DNA from: Myxococcales bacterium
GTDB lineage: Bacteria; Myxococcota_A; UBA9160; UBA4427
DNA length: 64,000 nucleotides
Assembly: GCA_012959805.1 (NCBI GenBank)
Contig: DUCN01000011.1
Span: 1-64,000 of the forward strand
Direction: 5' to 3'
How positions within the stretch are numbered: position 1 is the stretch's first letter; each line of letters starts with the position of its first letter. The notes beneath the pieces were generated by a model that was not told where the DNA came from, ran no database searches, and saw only the letters and a program-made list of their open reading frames with translations. Made by a program: the position numbers and the translations under genes. Shown piece by piece: positions 18,937 to 28,018 of this stretch.

Positions 18937-19941
18937 ATGTCGACTGCACTATCAGATACCGATCCAACCCAGAATCTCAGCCCCGAGCAAATGCGCAGCG
19001 AACAGCATTGGAAAGAGCAGTTCACGAAGGAAGAGCTGCGAGAAATTCTCGCCATGGAGGACTGGCGAAGTGTCTGGACCCTGCTCGTGAATTGGGGAGT
19101 CATCTTCGCAAGCTTTGCGCTGGTGGGTTGGCGTGCGAATCCGCTGACGATCGTACTCGCGCTCTTCTTGATCGGGGGTCGACAGCTCGGATGCTCGATC
19201 GTGCTTCATGAAGCCGCTCATCGATCTTTTCTGTCCAACCGAAAGTGGAACGACCGGATCGGCAATTGGTTCGGCGCCTACCCGGTCTGGTCTGAAGTCC
19301 TCCCCTACCGAAACTACCATCTCGTTCATCACGCCAAGACGGGTACCGAAGCCGATCCCGATCTGTCGCTGACACTGCCCTTTCCGATCTCAAAGAAGAG
19401 TTTCAGGCGCAAGGTCTGGCGTGACCTCAGCGGCCAGACCGGCTGGAAGCAACTCGCTGGAACCTTCAAGCGCGACCTCGGAATCGGAGAGTTTCGAAAC
19501 CAGCGCAATCAGGGTCTCAAGCCTGGCGAGAAGCCGGATGTCGGATGGCATAAGTTGGTGCCGGTGCTGGTCTCGAATGGCGTCATCCTGGGAATCCTGG
19601 CGCTCTTCGCACGCCCCGAGCTCTACCTGCTCTGGCCCATCGCATTGCTCACGACTTTTCGTCTCGTGATCCGAATTCGCTCGATTGCCGAACATGCCAT
19701 GACGGGCCCAGCCGAGGATCCCCTTCGCAATACCCGAACCACCCTCGTCTCGTGGTGGGAACGGCTCTTTCTCGCGCCCAATTTCGTGAACTACCATCTT
19801 GAACATCATCTGCTCATGACGGTGCCGCACTATCATCTACCGAAAATGCACAAGCTCCTTCGAGAACGGGGCTTGCTCGAAAAGGCACTCATCAACGATG
19901 GCGGCTACCGCGATGTGTTGCAAAGAGCGGCCAGCGCCTAG
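18937..19941 (+). CDS. Membrane fatty acid desaturase
   Basis: A 334-residue di-iron desaturase/hydroxylase-superfamily protein. The three His boxes are HEAAH (about 91-95), HLVHH (128-132) and HLEHH near residue 288, and hydrophobic hairpins lie between them. It introduces a double bond or hydroxyl group into an acyl chain or related lipid, using oxygen, which agrees with an aerobic host. Regiospecificity cannot be read from sequence. It stands alone: divergent from lspA and convergent with the questin-oxidase-like gene. Confidence 0.88.
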   Translation: MSTALSDTDPTQNLSPEQMRSEQHWKEQFTKEELREILAMEDWRSVWTLLVNWGVIFASFALVGWRANPLTIVLALFLIGGRQLGCSIVLHEAAHRSFLSNRKWNDRIGNWFGAYPVWSEVLPYRNYHLVHHAKTGTEADPDLSLTLPFPISKKSFRRKVWRDLSGQTGWKQLAGTFKRDLGIGEFRNQRNQGLKPGEKPDVGWHKLVPVLVSNGVILGILALFARPELYLLWPIALLTTFRLVIRIRSIAEHAMTGPAEDPLRNTRTTLVSWWERLFLAPNFVNYHLEHHLLMTVPHYHLPKMHKLLRERGLLEKALINDGGYRDVLQRAASA

Positions 19942-19983
19942 CCCTATCAAACGAGTTCGAGAATCAGAGCGCGCAACGCCGAA

Positions 19984-21060
19984 TCAGCATTCGGCCGCAC
20001 GACCGCGCCCGTCGATCTTCAGTGCGGCATCCGCTGCGGCACGACGAAAGACCGGGTCTTCACGGATCTGATCCTCGCGAAAGCAGGCTTCGACCATCTT
20101 GATCGAGTGCTCCTGAAGCGAGCATGCGGCGTGATATCGAATCTCATCCCAGCTCTTGGCCACACGTTCCACTTCCTCGTCAGGGGCGTCGGTCACCGCT
20201 TCTCCACCGCGTGACCCAAAGATGGAATGCATGGCCGCCGTCGACTGAAAGACCGCCGATCCCAAACGACAAGCGTCCAGGTCACTCAGATACGGCGCGA
20301 CCAGCCGTGTCGCACTCGGGATCGTGAGCGCATGAACGTACGCAATCCGCAAACTCGGGTGACCCAGATAGAGAGAGGCGGCAACTCGACAAAGGCGGCT
20401 TAGGAATTCATCGAGCTCAGCGATGTGAGGCGATGCGAGATCTTCGATGGCTTCCGAAAATGCGGGAAATCGGTCGAGCCGGCGAACACTCTCAAAGAAG
20501 AAACCCTGGCGAGCATCGGCCTCATTCACGAGCGGCCAGCTGTCCATCTGATCCGGTGCCTCGCAGGTCGGAGATGTCCCGGCTCCGAGTTGGCCCGGCA
20601 AGGATTGAAAGCGCGCCGACCAATAGGCGAGCCCTCGTGCCAGCTCGTTTCGCCGGAGGCGACTGTCCTCTAGCTCGAGACTTCGGACCGCATGCGCCAC
20701 CCGCAAGAACCCGTGACCGGCTCCCGCGAAAAGCCCGGGAATGAGTGTCGGCACGAACGTCTCGACAACAGAGCGCCAATCCCCCTGCTCTAGTCGGCCC
20801 TCATACGTGGCGACCCAATCGGCGGCCCGAGACATTTCACCGAGCGCCACAGCTTCCTCCGACTCATTCATGACCTTGCCGGCCTTGGCCACCGGAACTC
20901 GCGCGGCGTAGAGGCCGAGAAAGGCCGGGATCAGTGCCTGATGTCCGAGCCGCTCGAGCGCCTCTGCCCCCATCGGCCCATGATTGGCGAGCCCGCCCGA
21001 ATACTCGAGCTCCCCGAGATGAAAGCGCTCGAGTGCCTCATCGAAATTACTCACATCCAT
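19984..21060 (-). CDS. Questin-oxidase-like (DUF4243) protein
   Basis: A 358-residue soluble protein with the features of the questin oxidase family: LANHGPMGAEALERLGH near the N-terminus, VPTLIPGLFAGAGHGFLRVAHAVRSL in the middle, and several His residues spaced as in this family. Fungal questin oxidase opens an anthraquinone ring in a Baeyer-Villiger-like step. Bacterial members are mostly uncharacterised, so the substrate here is unknown. No polyketide genes are nearby. Family call from memory of the conserved blocks; moderate certainty. Confidence 0.65.
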   Translation of the reverse strand: MDVSNFDEALERFHLGELEYSGGLANHGPMGAEALERLGHQALIPAFLGLYAARVPVAKAGKVMNESEEAVALGEMSRAADWVATYEGRLEQGDWRSVVETFVPTLIPGLFAGAGHGFLRVAHAVRSLELEDSRLRRNELARGLAYWSARFQSLPGQLGAGTSPTCEAPDQMDSWPLVNEADARQGFFFESVRRLDRFPAFSEAIEDLASPHIAELDEFLSRLCRVAASLYLGHPSLRIAYVHALTIPSATRLVAPYLSDLDACRLGSAVFQSTAAMHSIFGSRGGEAVTDAPDEEVERVAKSWDEIRYHAACSLQEHSIKMVEACFREDQIREDPVFRRAAADAALKIDGRGRAAEC

Positions 21061-21292
21061 CCCTCTGTTGGTCGTTGCTCAGCCACCGGCAACCGAAACG
21101 GTAGCGGGGATAGTCTGGCGATAGCCTGCTAGGATCCTCGTGCCTTCAGATCGTCTTCGGATCACCATCCAACGGACGGATCGAACGTGCGCCCAAACCC
21201 GACACGCGCCGCCGAATCCCGAGACACTCTGTTCATACTCAATCACCTCGCTCATCCCAATTTACGCCCCCACCCTGAGAGGAATGACATCC

Positions 21293-22405
21293 ATGGCTGA
21301 CTCCGTCAGCGCGAGCCAGGTGCTCGACGCTCTCCGCCCCATCATCGATCCCGATTTCCAAAAGAGCATCGTCGATCTTGGATTCATCAAGGACCTGCGC
21401 ATCGACGGCGCCGCGGTCTCCTTCGCAATCGAGTTGACCACACCCGCTTGCCCAGTGAAGGAAGAATTCAAGCGCGCCGCCCATGAGCGCGTACTCGCCC
21501 TCAAAGGCGTCGACGACGTTGCGGTCACGATGACGGCCAACACCCGTCAGGCTGCAAGGCAGGCCAGCGACGGACAAACCCAGGTCAGCCTCCCGGGCGT
21601 CAAAAACATCATCGCCGTTGCCTCGGGCAAAGGCGGCGTCGGCAAGAGCACGACGGCCATCAACCTCGCCCTCACGCTGCGCGACGAAGGCGCCGAGGTC
21701 GGCATTCTCGACACCGACGTCTACGGCCCCTCACTGTCCCTGCTTACGGGCGTGCACGGTCGGCCAGACACGACCCCCGATCGAAAGATCATGCCGCTGA
21801 TAGGCCAGGGCATGAAGCTGATGTCGATGGCCTTCTTCATGGACGACGACTCGCCCGTGATCTGGCGTGGGCCCATGGTGCACGGACTTGTCAAGCAATT
21901 CCTCACGGATGTGAATTGGGGGGAACTCGACTATCTGATCGTCGATATGCCGCCTGGCACCGGCGATGCGGCGCTCACCCTGACACAGATGGCGCCTCTA
22001 TCAGGAGCCGTGATCGTCACCACGGCGAACGATCTCTCCCTGATCGATGCCCGTAAGGGACTCCAGATGTTCGAAAAGGTTGGCGTCCCAATCTTGGGCA
22101 TCGTCGAGAACATGTCGTACTTCACGCCTATGGATCAGCCGGATCGCAAATATCATATATTTGGTCGCGGCGGAGGCGAGCGAGTGGCGAAGGAGTTAGG
22201 CGTCGACTTTCTCGGTGAGGTTCCCATCGATCCACGGATTGCCGAGGACGGTGATGTCGGCAAGCCCATCGTCGTGAGTCAACCAGATTCGCCCTCGTCT
22301 GTTGCCTTTCGCCGCATCGCCGGTGAAGTCGCGCGAAAGGTCGCGATGCTCGCCATCACGAACCCGCCGATCGCTGACACCAATATCACCTGGGTGAACA
22401 ACTGA
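21293..22405 (+). CDS. apbC: Mrp/ApbC-family ATPase (Fe-S cluster carrier-like)
   Basis: A P-loop ATPase of about 370 residues. An N-terminal MIP18/DUF59 domain covers the first 85 residues (LRPIIDPDFQKSIVDLGFIKDL). The deviant Walker A VASGKGGVGKSTTAINLA follows, then DTDVYGPSL, WRGPMVHG and DYLIVDMPPGTGDAALT. These proteins bind and transfer Fe-S clusters. The usual CPxC pair after ENMSYF is absent; the segment reads TPMDQPDRKY instead. ATG 21293 has AGAGG 10 nt upstream; ATG 21284 is an alternative start. Confidence 0.88.
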   Translation: MADSVSASQVLDALRPIIDPDFQKSIVDLGFIKDLRIDGAAVSFAIELTTPACPVKEEFKRAAHERVLALKGVDDVAVTMTANTRQAARQASDGQTQVSLPGVKNIIAVASGKGGVGKSTTAINLALTLRDEGAEVGILDTDVYGPSLSLLTGVHGRPDTTPDRKIMPLIGQGMKLMSMAFFMDDDSPVIWRGPMVHGLVKQFLTDVNWGELDYLIVDMPPGTGDAALTLTQMAPLSGAVIVTTANDLSLIDARKGLQMFEKVGVPILGIVENMSYFTPMDQPDRKYHIFGRGGGERVAKELGVDFLGEVPIDPRIAEDGDVGKPIVVSQPDSPSSVAFRRIAGEVARKVAMLAITNPPIADTNITWVNN

Positions 22406-22489
22406 TTCCGGGTTCTCGTACGGCATGTTTCGGGACGAAAGTCCGCTGGCGGGCGGGGCTTCGGGTGTTCGCGTTAGGGACCGCTCACG

Positions 22490-24769
22490 TCAGGCCTTCC
22501 GGATCAGCTTCAGGCAGAGCGCGGGCGTCACGGTGACATCCACAATCCAGGCGATCGCCAGGGTCGCCGCGCCGAGGATTCCGAACTCGGCTTGATTGCG
22601 GAGCTCGCTGCCACCGACTACGAGCAGCCCGACACAGACCGCAAGAGTGGTGCACGTAATCGCGCGCCCTACATGAATCAAAGCCGCACGAAGCGCGGCC
22701 TCGACATCTCCCGACTCCCGCAGCGCGCGGCGATACTCGACCAGCAGATGAAGCGTGTCATCAACCGCTATTCCCAGAACGATCGAGCCCATCAGAGCCG
22801 TCGAATTATTCAGCGTCACGCCCGTCGCACCCAAGAGCCCAAAATAGAGCAAGACCGGCAGCATATTCGGAATCAGCGCATACAAGCCGAGCCGAATCGA
22901 CTTGAAATACCCGATCAAGAGCAAGCCGATCATGCCCCCAGCCGCGAGCAGACTCAGAACCTGACCGCGTGCGATCCGATTCGCTGCTCGGGTCAACAAA
23001 ATCGCATTGCCCGTCGTGTGTCCGCTGATCTCTTCTGGAAGCATCGCGAGCCGGGCATCGATTCTCTGGGCGAGTAGATCGAATTCACGGGTTTCAGTTT
23101 CCGTCGAACGCACCATGACCGTGATGACCTGGTGCGCTCGGTCGAGCAGCACATCGAGTTCTTCGTTGGCCCCAAAGAGCAACAGCTGGGCGATCAGTTT
23201 CTCGCTCTCCGGAATTCGACGTGTGGGGGTCTCCTCGGGTCCGAGCGCTTCGTTCAAGACTTCGAGGTACTGAACCACCGAGGTCGTGTTGCCAATCTCC
23301 GGCTGCGCGACCAACCACTCCTGTAACTTAGCGACCTCGCGAAGAAGTTCTGGCCGCTCGAAAGCGCCGGGCTCCTCAGCCCGCAACATGACGTAGAACT
23401 GATTGGCCCCACCAAAGAGTCGATCGACTTCTTCGTAGGCGAGTCGGATCTCGGTTTTTGGACCAAAGTTTTCGATCACCGGCAGATTGACTTCGATCTT
23501 AGTCGCAAACCACATCGCAGCGGCCAGCAGGCCCGCAGCCACGACGAGAATGGACGTCGCATGGCGAATATCAAACTCTGCGAGGGAGCGAAATTTTCGA
23601 TCAAGCCAGCTCTCTCCCGTCACCAACGGATGAGCAAGCGCGACTTTCTTACCGGAAAGCATCAGCGGAACGAAGGTAAGCGCCGCAAGCAAAGTGGCCG
23701 CCGTGCTCACCGCAGAGAAAATTCCGAAACCGCGGATCACCTCCAAGCCATTCGCCAACAAAGAGATGAAGCCGGCGGCCGTCGTTAGCGCTGTAAAGGC
23801 AACCGGGAAGGCCACCCGCGCCAATGCGCGCTGAGCGCGGTTCTCACCCTGGCTGGTCTGGAAGCTCGCCACCACATGCGTCGCGTAAGCAAAACCCAAA
23901 ACGAGGACCAGAGGAGGAATCAAGGTGGTCACGATATTGAGATCGTGCCCGACCCAACCCATCACTCCCACTGTCCAGAGAAGTCCGAGCGCAACCGCAG
24001 CGATCGGAACGATCCCAATTCGGATACTCCGAAAGAAGGCGCACGAGATCACACTCATGAGCAAGAAAACGACAGGGACCATCATGGTCAACTCCGACGT
24101 CATCAAGCGGCCAACCTCGGACTTGATGTATGGGGTCCCCGCCAGAACCACCGACATCTCGGGTGCGGCGGCACGAGCGATCTCGCGCACTTGCAAGTCG
24201 AGAGATTTCGCGAGAAAGACCGCTTCGGGCATGCGTCCGAAGGTGACCAGGATTCCAGTAGCCGTGCCGTCCTCTGAAACGAAAGTTCCCGCCCGCAACG
24301 GATCCGAAAGGACATCGTCGCGAAGCTGATCGGCTTCTACCTGGGTCCGGGGGAGGTCATCGAGAAATCCTGAGATCTCGACATCGTTATCGATCGGCCG
24401 CATCCGGACGGCGTTCGCCAACCCATCGACATGATGCACGCCTTCGGCCGCCTCGACTGCGCGAGTCACACGAACCAGGGTCGCGAGACCCTCCGGCGTA
24501 AACAGCTCGTCTCCACGAAGCGAGATCATAACGACATCGTCGCTGCCAAAACGCTCGAGAAGCTCTTCGTATAAACGCCGCGCCGGGTCATCCGCCGGCA
24601 GCATTGCATTCAGCGACGGATCGATCTGGAGCCGCGGCACCCTATTGATCGGATCATAAATCCCCCCCGCCGCTCCGAGTGTCAGAACGATGAGTAAAAG
24701 CGCGACCCATCCGCGATGGGCGAGAATCCAGCTCGGAAATGAATCGGACAGACTCAGTCCCTCGTTCAG
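22490..24769 (-). CDS. MMPL/RND-family lipid exporter (HpnN-like)
   Basis: An RND superfamily permease with two repeats, each of one transmembrane helix, a large periplasmic domain and five more helices. DPSLNAMLPADDPARRLYEELLERFGSDD is the typical first periplasmic start. The first GTG (24640) begins just before it and would remove the first transmembrane helix. The open frame upstream encodes SWILAHRGWVALLLIVLTLG, a perfect first helix, and has no ATG, GTG or TTG. A CTG at 24769-24767 overlaps the preceding stop as CTGA, so I infer a CTG start (759 residues). It is paired with the LolA-like gene just upstream, as in hopanoid/lipid transport loci. Confidence 0.87.
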   Translation of the reverse strand: MNEGLSLSDSFPSWILAHRGWVALLLIVLTLGAAGGIYDPINRVPRLQIDPSLNAMLPADDPARRLYEELLERFGSDDVVMISLRGDELFTPEGLATLVRVTRAVEAAEGVHHVDGLANAVRMRPIDNDVEISGFLDDLPRTQVEADQLRDDVLSDPLRAGTFVSEDGTATGILVTFGRMPEAVFLAKSLDLQVREIARAAAPEMSVVLAGTPYIKSEVGRLMTSELTMMVPVVFLLMSVISCAFFRSIRIGIVPIAAVALGLLWTVGVMGWVGHDLNIVTTLIPPLVLVLGFAYATHVVASFQTSQGENRAQRALARVAFPVAFTALTTAAGFISLLANGLEVIRGFGIFSAVSTAATLLAALTFVPLMLSGKKVALAHPLVTGESWLDRKFRSLAEFDIRHATSILVVAAGLLAAAMWFATKIEVNLPVIENFGPKTEIRLAYEEVDRLFGGANQFYVMLRAEEPGAFERPELLREVAKLQEWLVAQPEIGNTTSVVQYLEVLNEALGPEETPTRRIPESEKLIAQLLLFGANEELDVLLDRAHQVITVMVRSTETETREFDLLAQRIDARLAMLPEEISGHTTGNAILLTRAANRIARGQVLSLLAAGGMIGLLLIGYFKSIRLGLYALIPNMLPVLLYFGLLGATGVTLNNSTALMGSIVLGIAVDDTLHLLVEYRRALRESGDVEAALRAALIHVGRAITCTTLAVCVGLLVVGGSELRNQAEFGILGAATLAIAWIVDVTVTPALCLKLIRKA

Positions 24770-25695
24770 TGCGCCACAGAGGCTGGCATCGGTTCCGCGA
24801 GCGCACGTTTCGTGAACTGCTCGACGGGTAACTTCGCGGTCGAGGCGAACTGCTCGATTCGTATGATCGTGCGCGTTTCTCGCCTCAGGTCTTCCATCAC
24901 GAAGAGGTACGGCAGGTGCGCTGTCCCGACCGTTCGGATTTCGGCCTGGGGTGCGCGAAGTCGCTTGCGAAGACGGTCACCGCGCTCGAAAAGGTCGACC
25001 TGAATCGGCACACAATGCTGCTGATCGATGTAGGTGAGAACGCGAACGTATTCGGAACCATCCTCGGGGCCCGGAATAGCCTCGAGCAGCCACGCCGATC
25101 GGCCGTCGACCTCGGCGATTCCGACGAGTTCGAGATTCGCCCGATCTAGGGGGTCTCGCATTCGCTGAAGATCCTCAAAACTAAAATCCGTTCCCAACAC
25201 CGGGCCTCGAAGATGCTTGCTTCGCACACGCTTCACGCGCGAGATCTCGGGAAGCCTAAGAAAGAATGCCGGCTGATCCGATTTTCGATCCATGATGAGC
25301 AACGCCGTTCCCGCAGTCTTGGCGGGCTCTAAAACTCGGAGCAGAACTCGAACCAGTTCATCATCATCTTTGGTCCAGCGGATCTCCGCGCGCGATCGCG
25401 TCGCCACACCACTCTGACCGATGGCTTCAACACTGAACTCGATCACACCAGCGGCTTGGGGAAGATTGCGAGTTGCGCAGCCTTCGATTTCGGAAAGCGT
25501 GGCCGAAGCACCGAGCAGCACTGGCTTGAAAAAGTTCGATATCTCCAACGCTGTCGCAGAGCCCGATGTAGCCCCCGCCTCCGAGGCGACATCCGACGCA
25601 GCAAAGGACGTCGTCGCCGAAACCACTATGCCGAGAGCAAGGGCAAGGGCAAGGGCAAGCGTGATGCCAGCGCTGATCCCGGCGAAGCCGCGCAT
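24766..25695 (-). CDS. Secreted LolA-like outer-membrane lipoprotein-sorting family protein
   Basis: COG2834-type protein. The signal peptide MRGFAGISAG followed by LALALALALG ends at an A-x-A-like site (TSFAAS). The mature part is beta-rich with WTKDDDELVRVLLRVLEPAKTAGTALLI, RSKHLRGPVLGTDFSFEDLQR and VDGRSAWLLEAIPG, the usual layout of LolA-like partners of RND exporters. It probably carries a lipid from the exporter toward the outer membrane. ATG 25695 is chosen since it gives an ideal signal peptide; in-frame starts up to 25797 exist. The hydrophobic core is encoded by a 6-bp tandem repeat. Confidence 0.75.
   Translation of the reverse strand: MRGFAGISAGITLALALALALGIVVSATTSFAASDVASEAGATSGSATALEISNFFKPVLLGASATLSEIEGCATRNLPQAAGVIEFSVEAIGQSGVATRSRAEIRWTKDDDELVRVLLRVLEPAKTAGTALLIMDRKSDQPAFFLRLPEISRVKRVRSKHLRGPVLGTDFSFEDLQRMRDPLDRANLELVGIAEVDGRSAWLLEAIPGPEDGSEYVRVLTYIDQQHCVPIQVDLFERGDRLRKRLRAPQAEIRTVGTAHLPYLFVMEDLRRETRTIIRIEQFASTAKLPVEQFTKRALAEPMPASVAH
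25637..25660. repeat. Hexanucleotide tandem repeat in a signal-peptide core
   Basis: Four head-to-tail copies of GCAAGG (the last is GCAAGC) on the plus strand. On the coding (minus) strand they encode alternating Leu and Ala in the hydrophobic core of the LolA-like protein's signal peptide. Each unit adds exactly two residues, so slippage would change core length without shifting the frame. Confidence 0.85.
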
Positions 25696-25797
25696 CAAGC
25701 AGAGAGGTAAGTCACTCTTCCTCTGAGAGTGCTCAGGTTCAGCTCGCATCTTGTGTGGAATCCTCAATATCACCCGCCCCATGAAAGGCTGGATCAA

Positions 25798-25986
25798 TCT
25801 GCGCCAGTCGTCTACCCGATCGACAATAAAGGGTCCGACTCGTCACGCCCGGGAGTCGGACACGCTACCCAAATCGACCGATTTTGGCCTCAGGATGGCT
25901 CGCGCACTCCCCGATGACCATTCGGGGGACCGCGCGACCACCCCTGATCCGCGCAGTCCCGATTGCGAAACGTCAGGCGCCTAGCG
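25798..25986. other. Intergenic region, no gene seen
   Basis: About 190 bases between two minus-strand genes. An imperfect inverted repeat near 25866-25888 (CCAAATCG...CGATTTTGG) could be a weak hairpin or operator. I see no open frame with coding character. Confidence 0.35.
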
Positions 25987-26718
25987 CTAATTCGGCGGAC
26001 GAACCCCATGAAGTAGTTCGGGGAAGAGGACCAGATCCGACCTGACTTTCCCATTCAATGACTCCGAGACAAACTCCTCATACTCGAATTTTCGGAGTGA
26101 GATCGCCGGCGACGGGACAAAGAAGCTCTCGGAAATGTCGAAACTCGATGCCCAATTCGAGTAGCTCAGTGTCGCGGATTCGCCGCTCTCGCGATTGAAG
26201 TTCTCGACCCGAAGAGGAATCGGCGCAGATCCGGTGGTGACCCAGATCGTCCGGCGACCCGCCGCGTTCGTGAGTCGCCAGACCTCAGCGGGAATCCCCG
26301 AAACCGACTCGGTGCCAACTCGCTCACCGCCACTTTGAACCATCCTTTCGAAATCGTTTCCGAAGGGGCGTCCGCGATCGGCATCTTGCTTGATCGTCAA
26401 CTCTGATCGCTTGATCTCGATGCCTTCACCCAGCAGAACGTCGTAGACCCAGTACCGATTCCCACTCACAATCGTCGTAATCGGATTCACGCCTAACATC
26501 GTATGAGCCCGAAGGCGAACACCATGCGACCAATAATGCGAGACACGAAATCCGGAGCGCGCGGAAATCACGGTCATCACGTACCAGGCATCCGGGCTCG
26601 TCGACTCATGGTCATCTTCGGCACGAGCGACATGCGTCTCGACGAGAACGCTGATGATCGAGAACAGGACGATCGAGAGCGCGGAGCGCAGAGCCCCTTT
26701 TGGGTTGAGAAAACGCAT
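25987..26718 (-). CDS. Exported protein with LolA-like fold features, unknown function
   Basis: A 243-residue protein with a signal peptide (SALSIVLFSIISVLVETHVARA, cleavage after ARA). The mature part has a short-strand pattern: GVRLRAHTMLGVNPITTIVSGNRYWVYDV, then GTESVSGIPAEVWRLTN and RRTIWVTTGSAPIPLRVE. This resembles periplasmic LolA-fold proteins, in which VSGIPAEVWR and IWV...PLRVE are common strand pairs. It directly follows the phosphodiesterase gene with no gap (TGA then ATG). A lipid- or envelope-linked role is plausible but not shown. Confidence 0.6.
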   Translation of the reverse strand: MRFLNPKGALRSALSIVLFSIISVLVETHVARAEDDHESTSPDAWYVMTVISARSGFRVSHYWSHGVRLRAHTMLGVNPITTIVSGNRYWVYDVLLGEGIEIKRSELTIKQDADRGRPFGNDFERMVQSGGERVGTESVSGIPAEVWRLTNAAGRRTIWVTTGSAPIPLRVENFNRESGESATLSYSNWASSFDISESFFVPSPAISLRKFEYEEFVSESLNGKVRSDLVLFPELLHGVRPPN

Positions 26719-27978
26719 TCAGGGCAGAGCCTCTCTCGTCTTTGCGAGCGGGTTCGTTTCCAGATCTCGGATCATTTCCGAAATCGGGCTTTCTTTCATC
26801 TGCGAGGGGATCGGGAGTTCGAGTAGTCGAAGCACGGTCGGCGCGATGGCAAGGCTCGAGACTCGCCCCAAAAGCGCCCCCTCACTCACTCCTCTCCCGC
26901 CCGCAACGAGAATCCCCGCCATCTCCGGTTCGAGCGAACGATACCCATGAAAGCCGTCAATCGGAGTCATCGCGCCGACGATGGCCGTCCCCACCGGCAC
27001 TCGAACAACTAGATCCCCGAATCGAGGGTCAGCGACATGCCAGTCTTCAGGTGCCTCGGTTCGCACCCATGCCTCAGCGCCGGCGTCCCGTGCGACCTCC
27101 ACCGCTCGTGCCAGAGCGGCCGGGGTCTTCCGGCCGTCTTTGAAAACTCCGATCGCAAACCCCCCGATCCCGAGCACCGACACACGGAGGCCTGCACGAC
27201 GCAGCTCTTTTCCAAGATTGAGACGCTTCGACGCTTTCGCCATTCCATGGTCCGACACGAAAATGAGCGTCGTGCTTTCGAAGAGGTTTCGCTTCTCCAT
27301 CTCCTGAATCAGCCGTTCGATCTGTTCGTTCTGAGGCACCAGGGATTTGGCAACCGCGCCGGAACCCGGGCCCGAAACGTGCCCAGCATGATCCGCTCCA
27401 TGGAACCAAGACGTGATGAGCCGAGGCCGCTTGGCAGAATCCTCTATGTCCAGCCATTTGAGAATCTGTGTGACCTTGGTTTTTTCGCTTGTTCTGGACG
27501 AAAATTTCTTCGATTCCGACGGCCCTGGGCCTCCCTGCCATGGCCCTTCGGACCCAACCCAATGAAAAGAAGCCGTCGGAATACCGCTCCGCTCGGCAAT
27601 CGACCAGATCGGTTCGGATTCAATCCAGGTGTGCGGAGCTTTCCGGGAAAATCGCCCACGAATCGGATCGACGAATAAATTGTTCACGAGTCGATGCTGC
27701 TCGGGAAGAACGCCCGTCACGAGACTCACATGACTGGGGAAGGTATTGGAGGGGTCAACGGGGGTAAGTGCGGCGGCCCGAAGCCCTGCCTTCCCAAACT
27801 TCACCAGGCTCGGCAACGCTTCGAGGGTCACATCATCGGGACGCGTCCCATCCATCGAAATCAAGACGACCGTGGGCTTTCGATCCGCCGGCACCTGAGG
27901 AAAGGCCGGCGAGGCCAGTGCAGCGATCATCACCAGGCACCCAAAACATCGGGCAATTAACTTGTCGAATCGTTTCAA
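26719..27978 (-). CDS. Exported type I phosphodiesterase / nucleotide pyrophosphatase family protein
   Basis: An alkaline-phosphatase-superfamily enzyme of 419 residues with a signal peptide (CLVMIAALASPAFPQ). VVLISMDGTRPDD carries the first metal Asp. SNTFPSHVSLVTG carries the predicted nucleophile Thr, as in the NPP family. SWFHGADHAGH and FVSDHGM carry further metal ligands. NPP-like enzymes cut phosphodiesters of nucleotides or lipid head groups in the periplasm. It is the first gene of a pair with the LolA-fold protein and is divergent from thiD, 40 bp apart. Confidence 0.85.
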   Translation of the reverse strand: MKRFDKLIARCFGCLVMIAALASPAFPQVPADRKPTVVLISMDGTRPDDVTLEALPSLVKFGKAGLRAAALTPVDPSNTFPSHVSLVTGVLPEQHRLVNNLFVDPIRGRFSRKAPHTWIESEPIWSIAERSGIPTASFHWVGSEGPWQGGPGPSESKKFSSRTSEKTKVTQILKWLDIEDSAKRPRLITSWFHGADHAGHVSGPGSGAVAKSLVPQNEQIERLIQEMEKRNLFESTTLIFVSDHGMAKASKRLNLGKELRRAGLRVSVLGIGGFAIGVFKDGRKTPAALARAVEVARDAGAEAWVRTEAPEDWHVADPRFGDLVVRVPVGTAIVGAMTPIDGFHGYRSLEPEMAGILVAGGRGVSEGALLGRVSSLAIAPTVLRLLELPIPSQMKESPISEMIRDLETNPLAKTREALP

Positions 27979-28018
27979 AGGATGCGCTCTCCGGGACGGG
28001 AACTTACCATCGGTTCGA

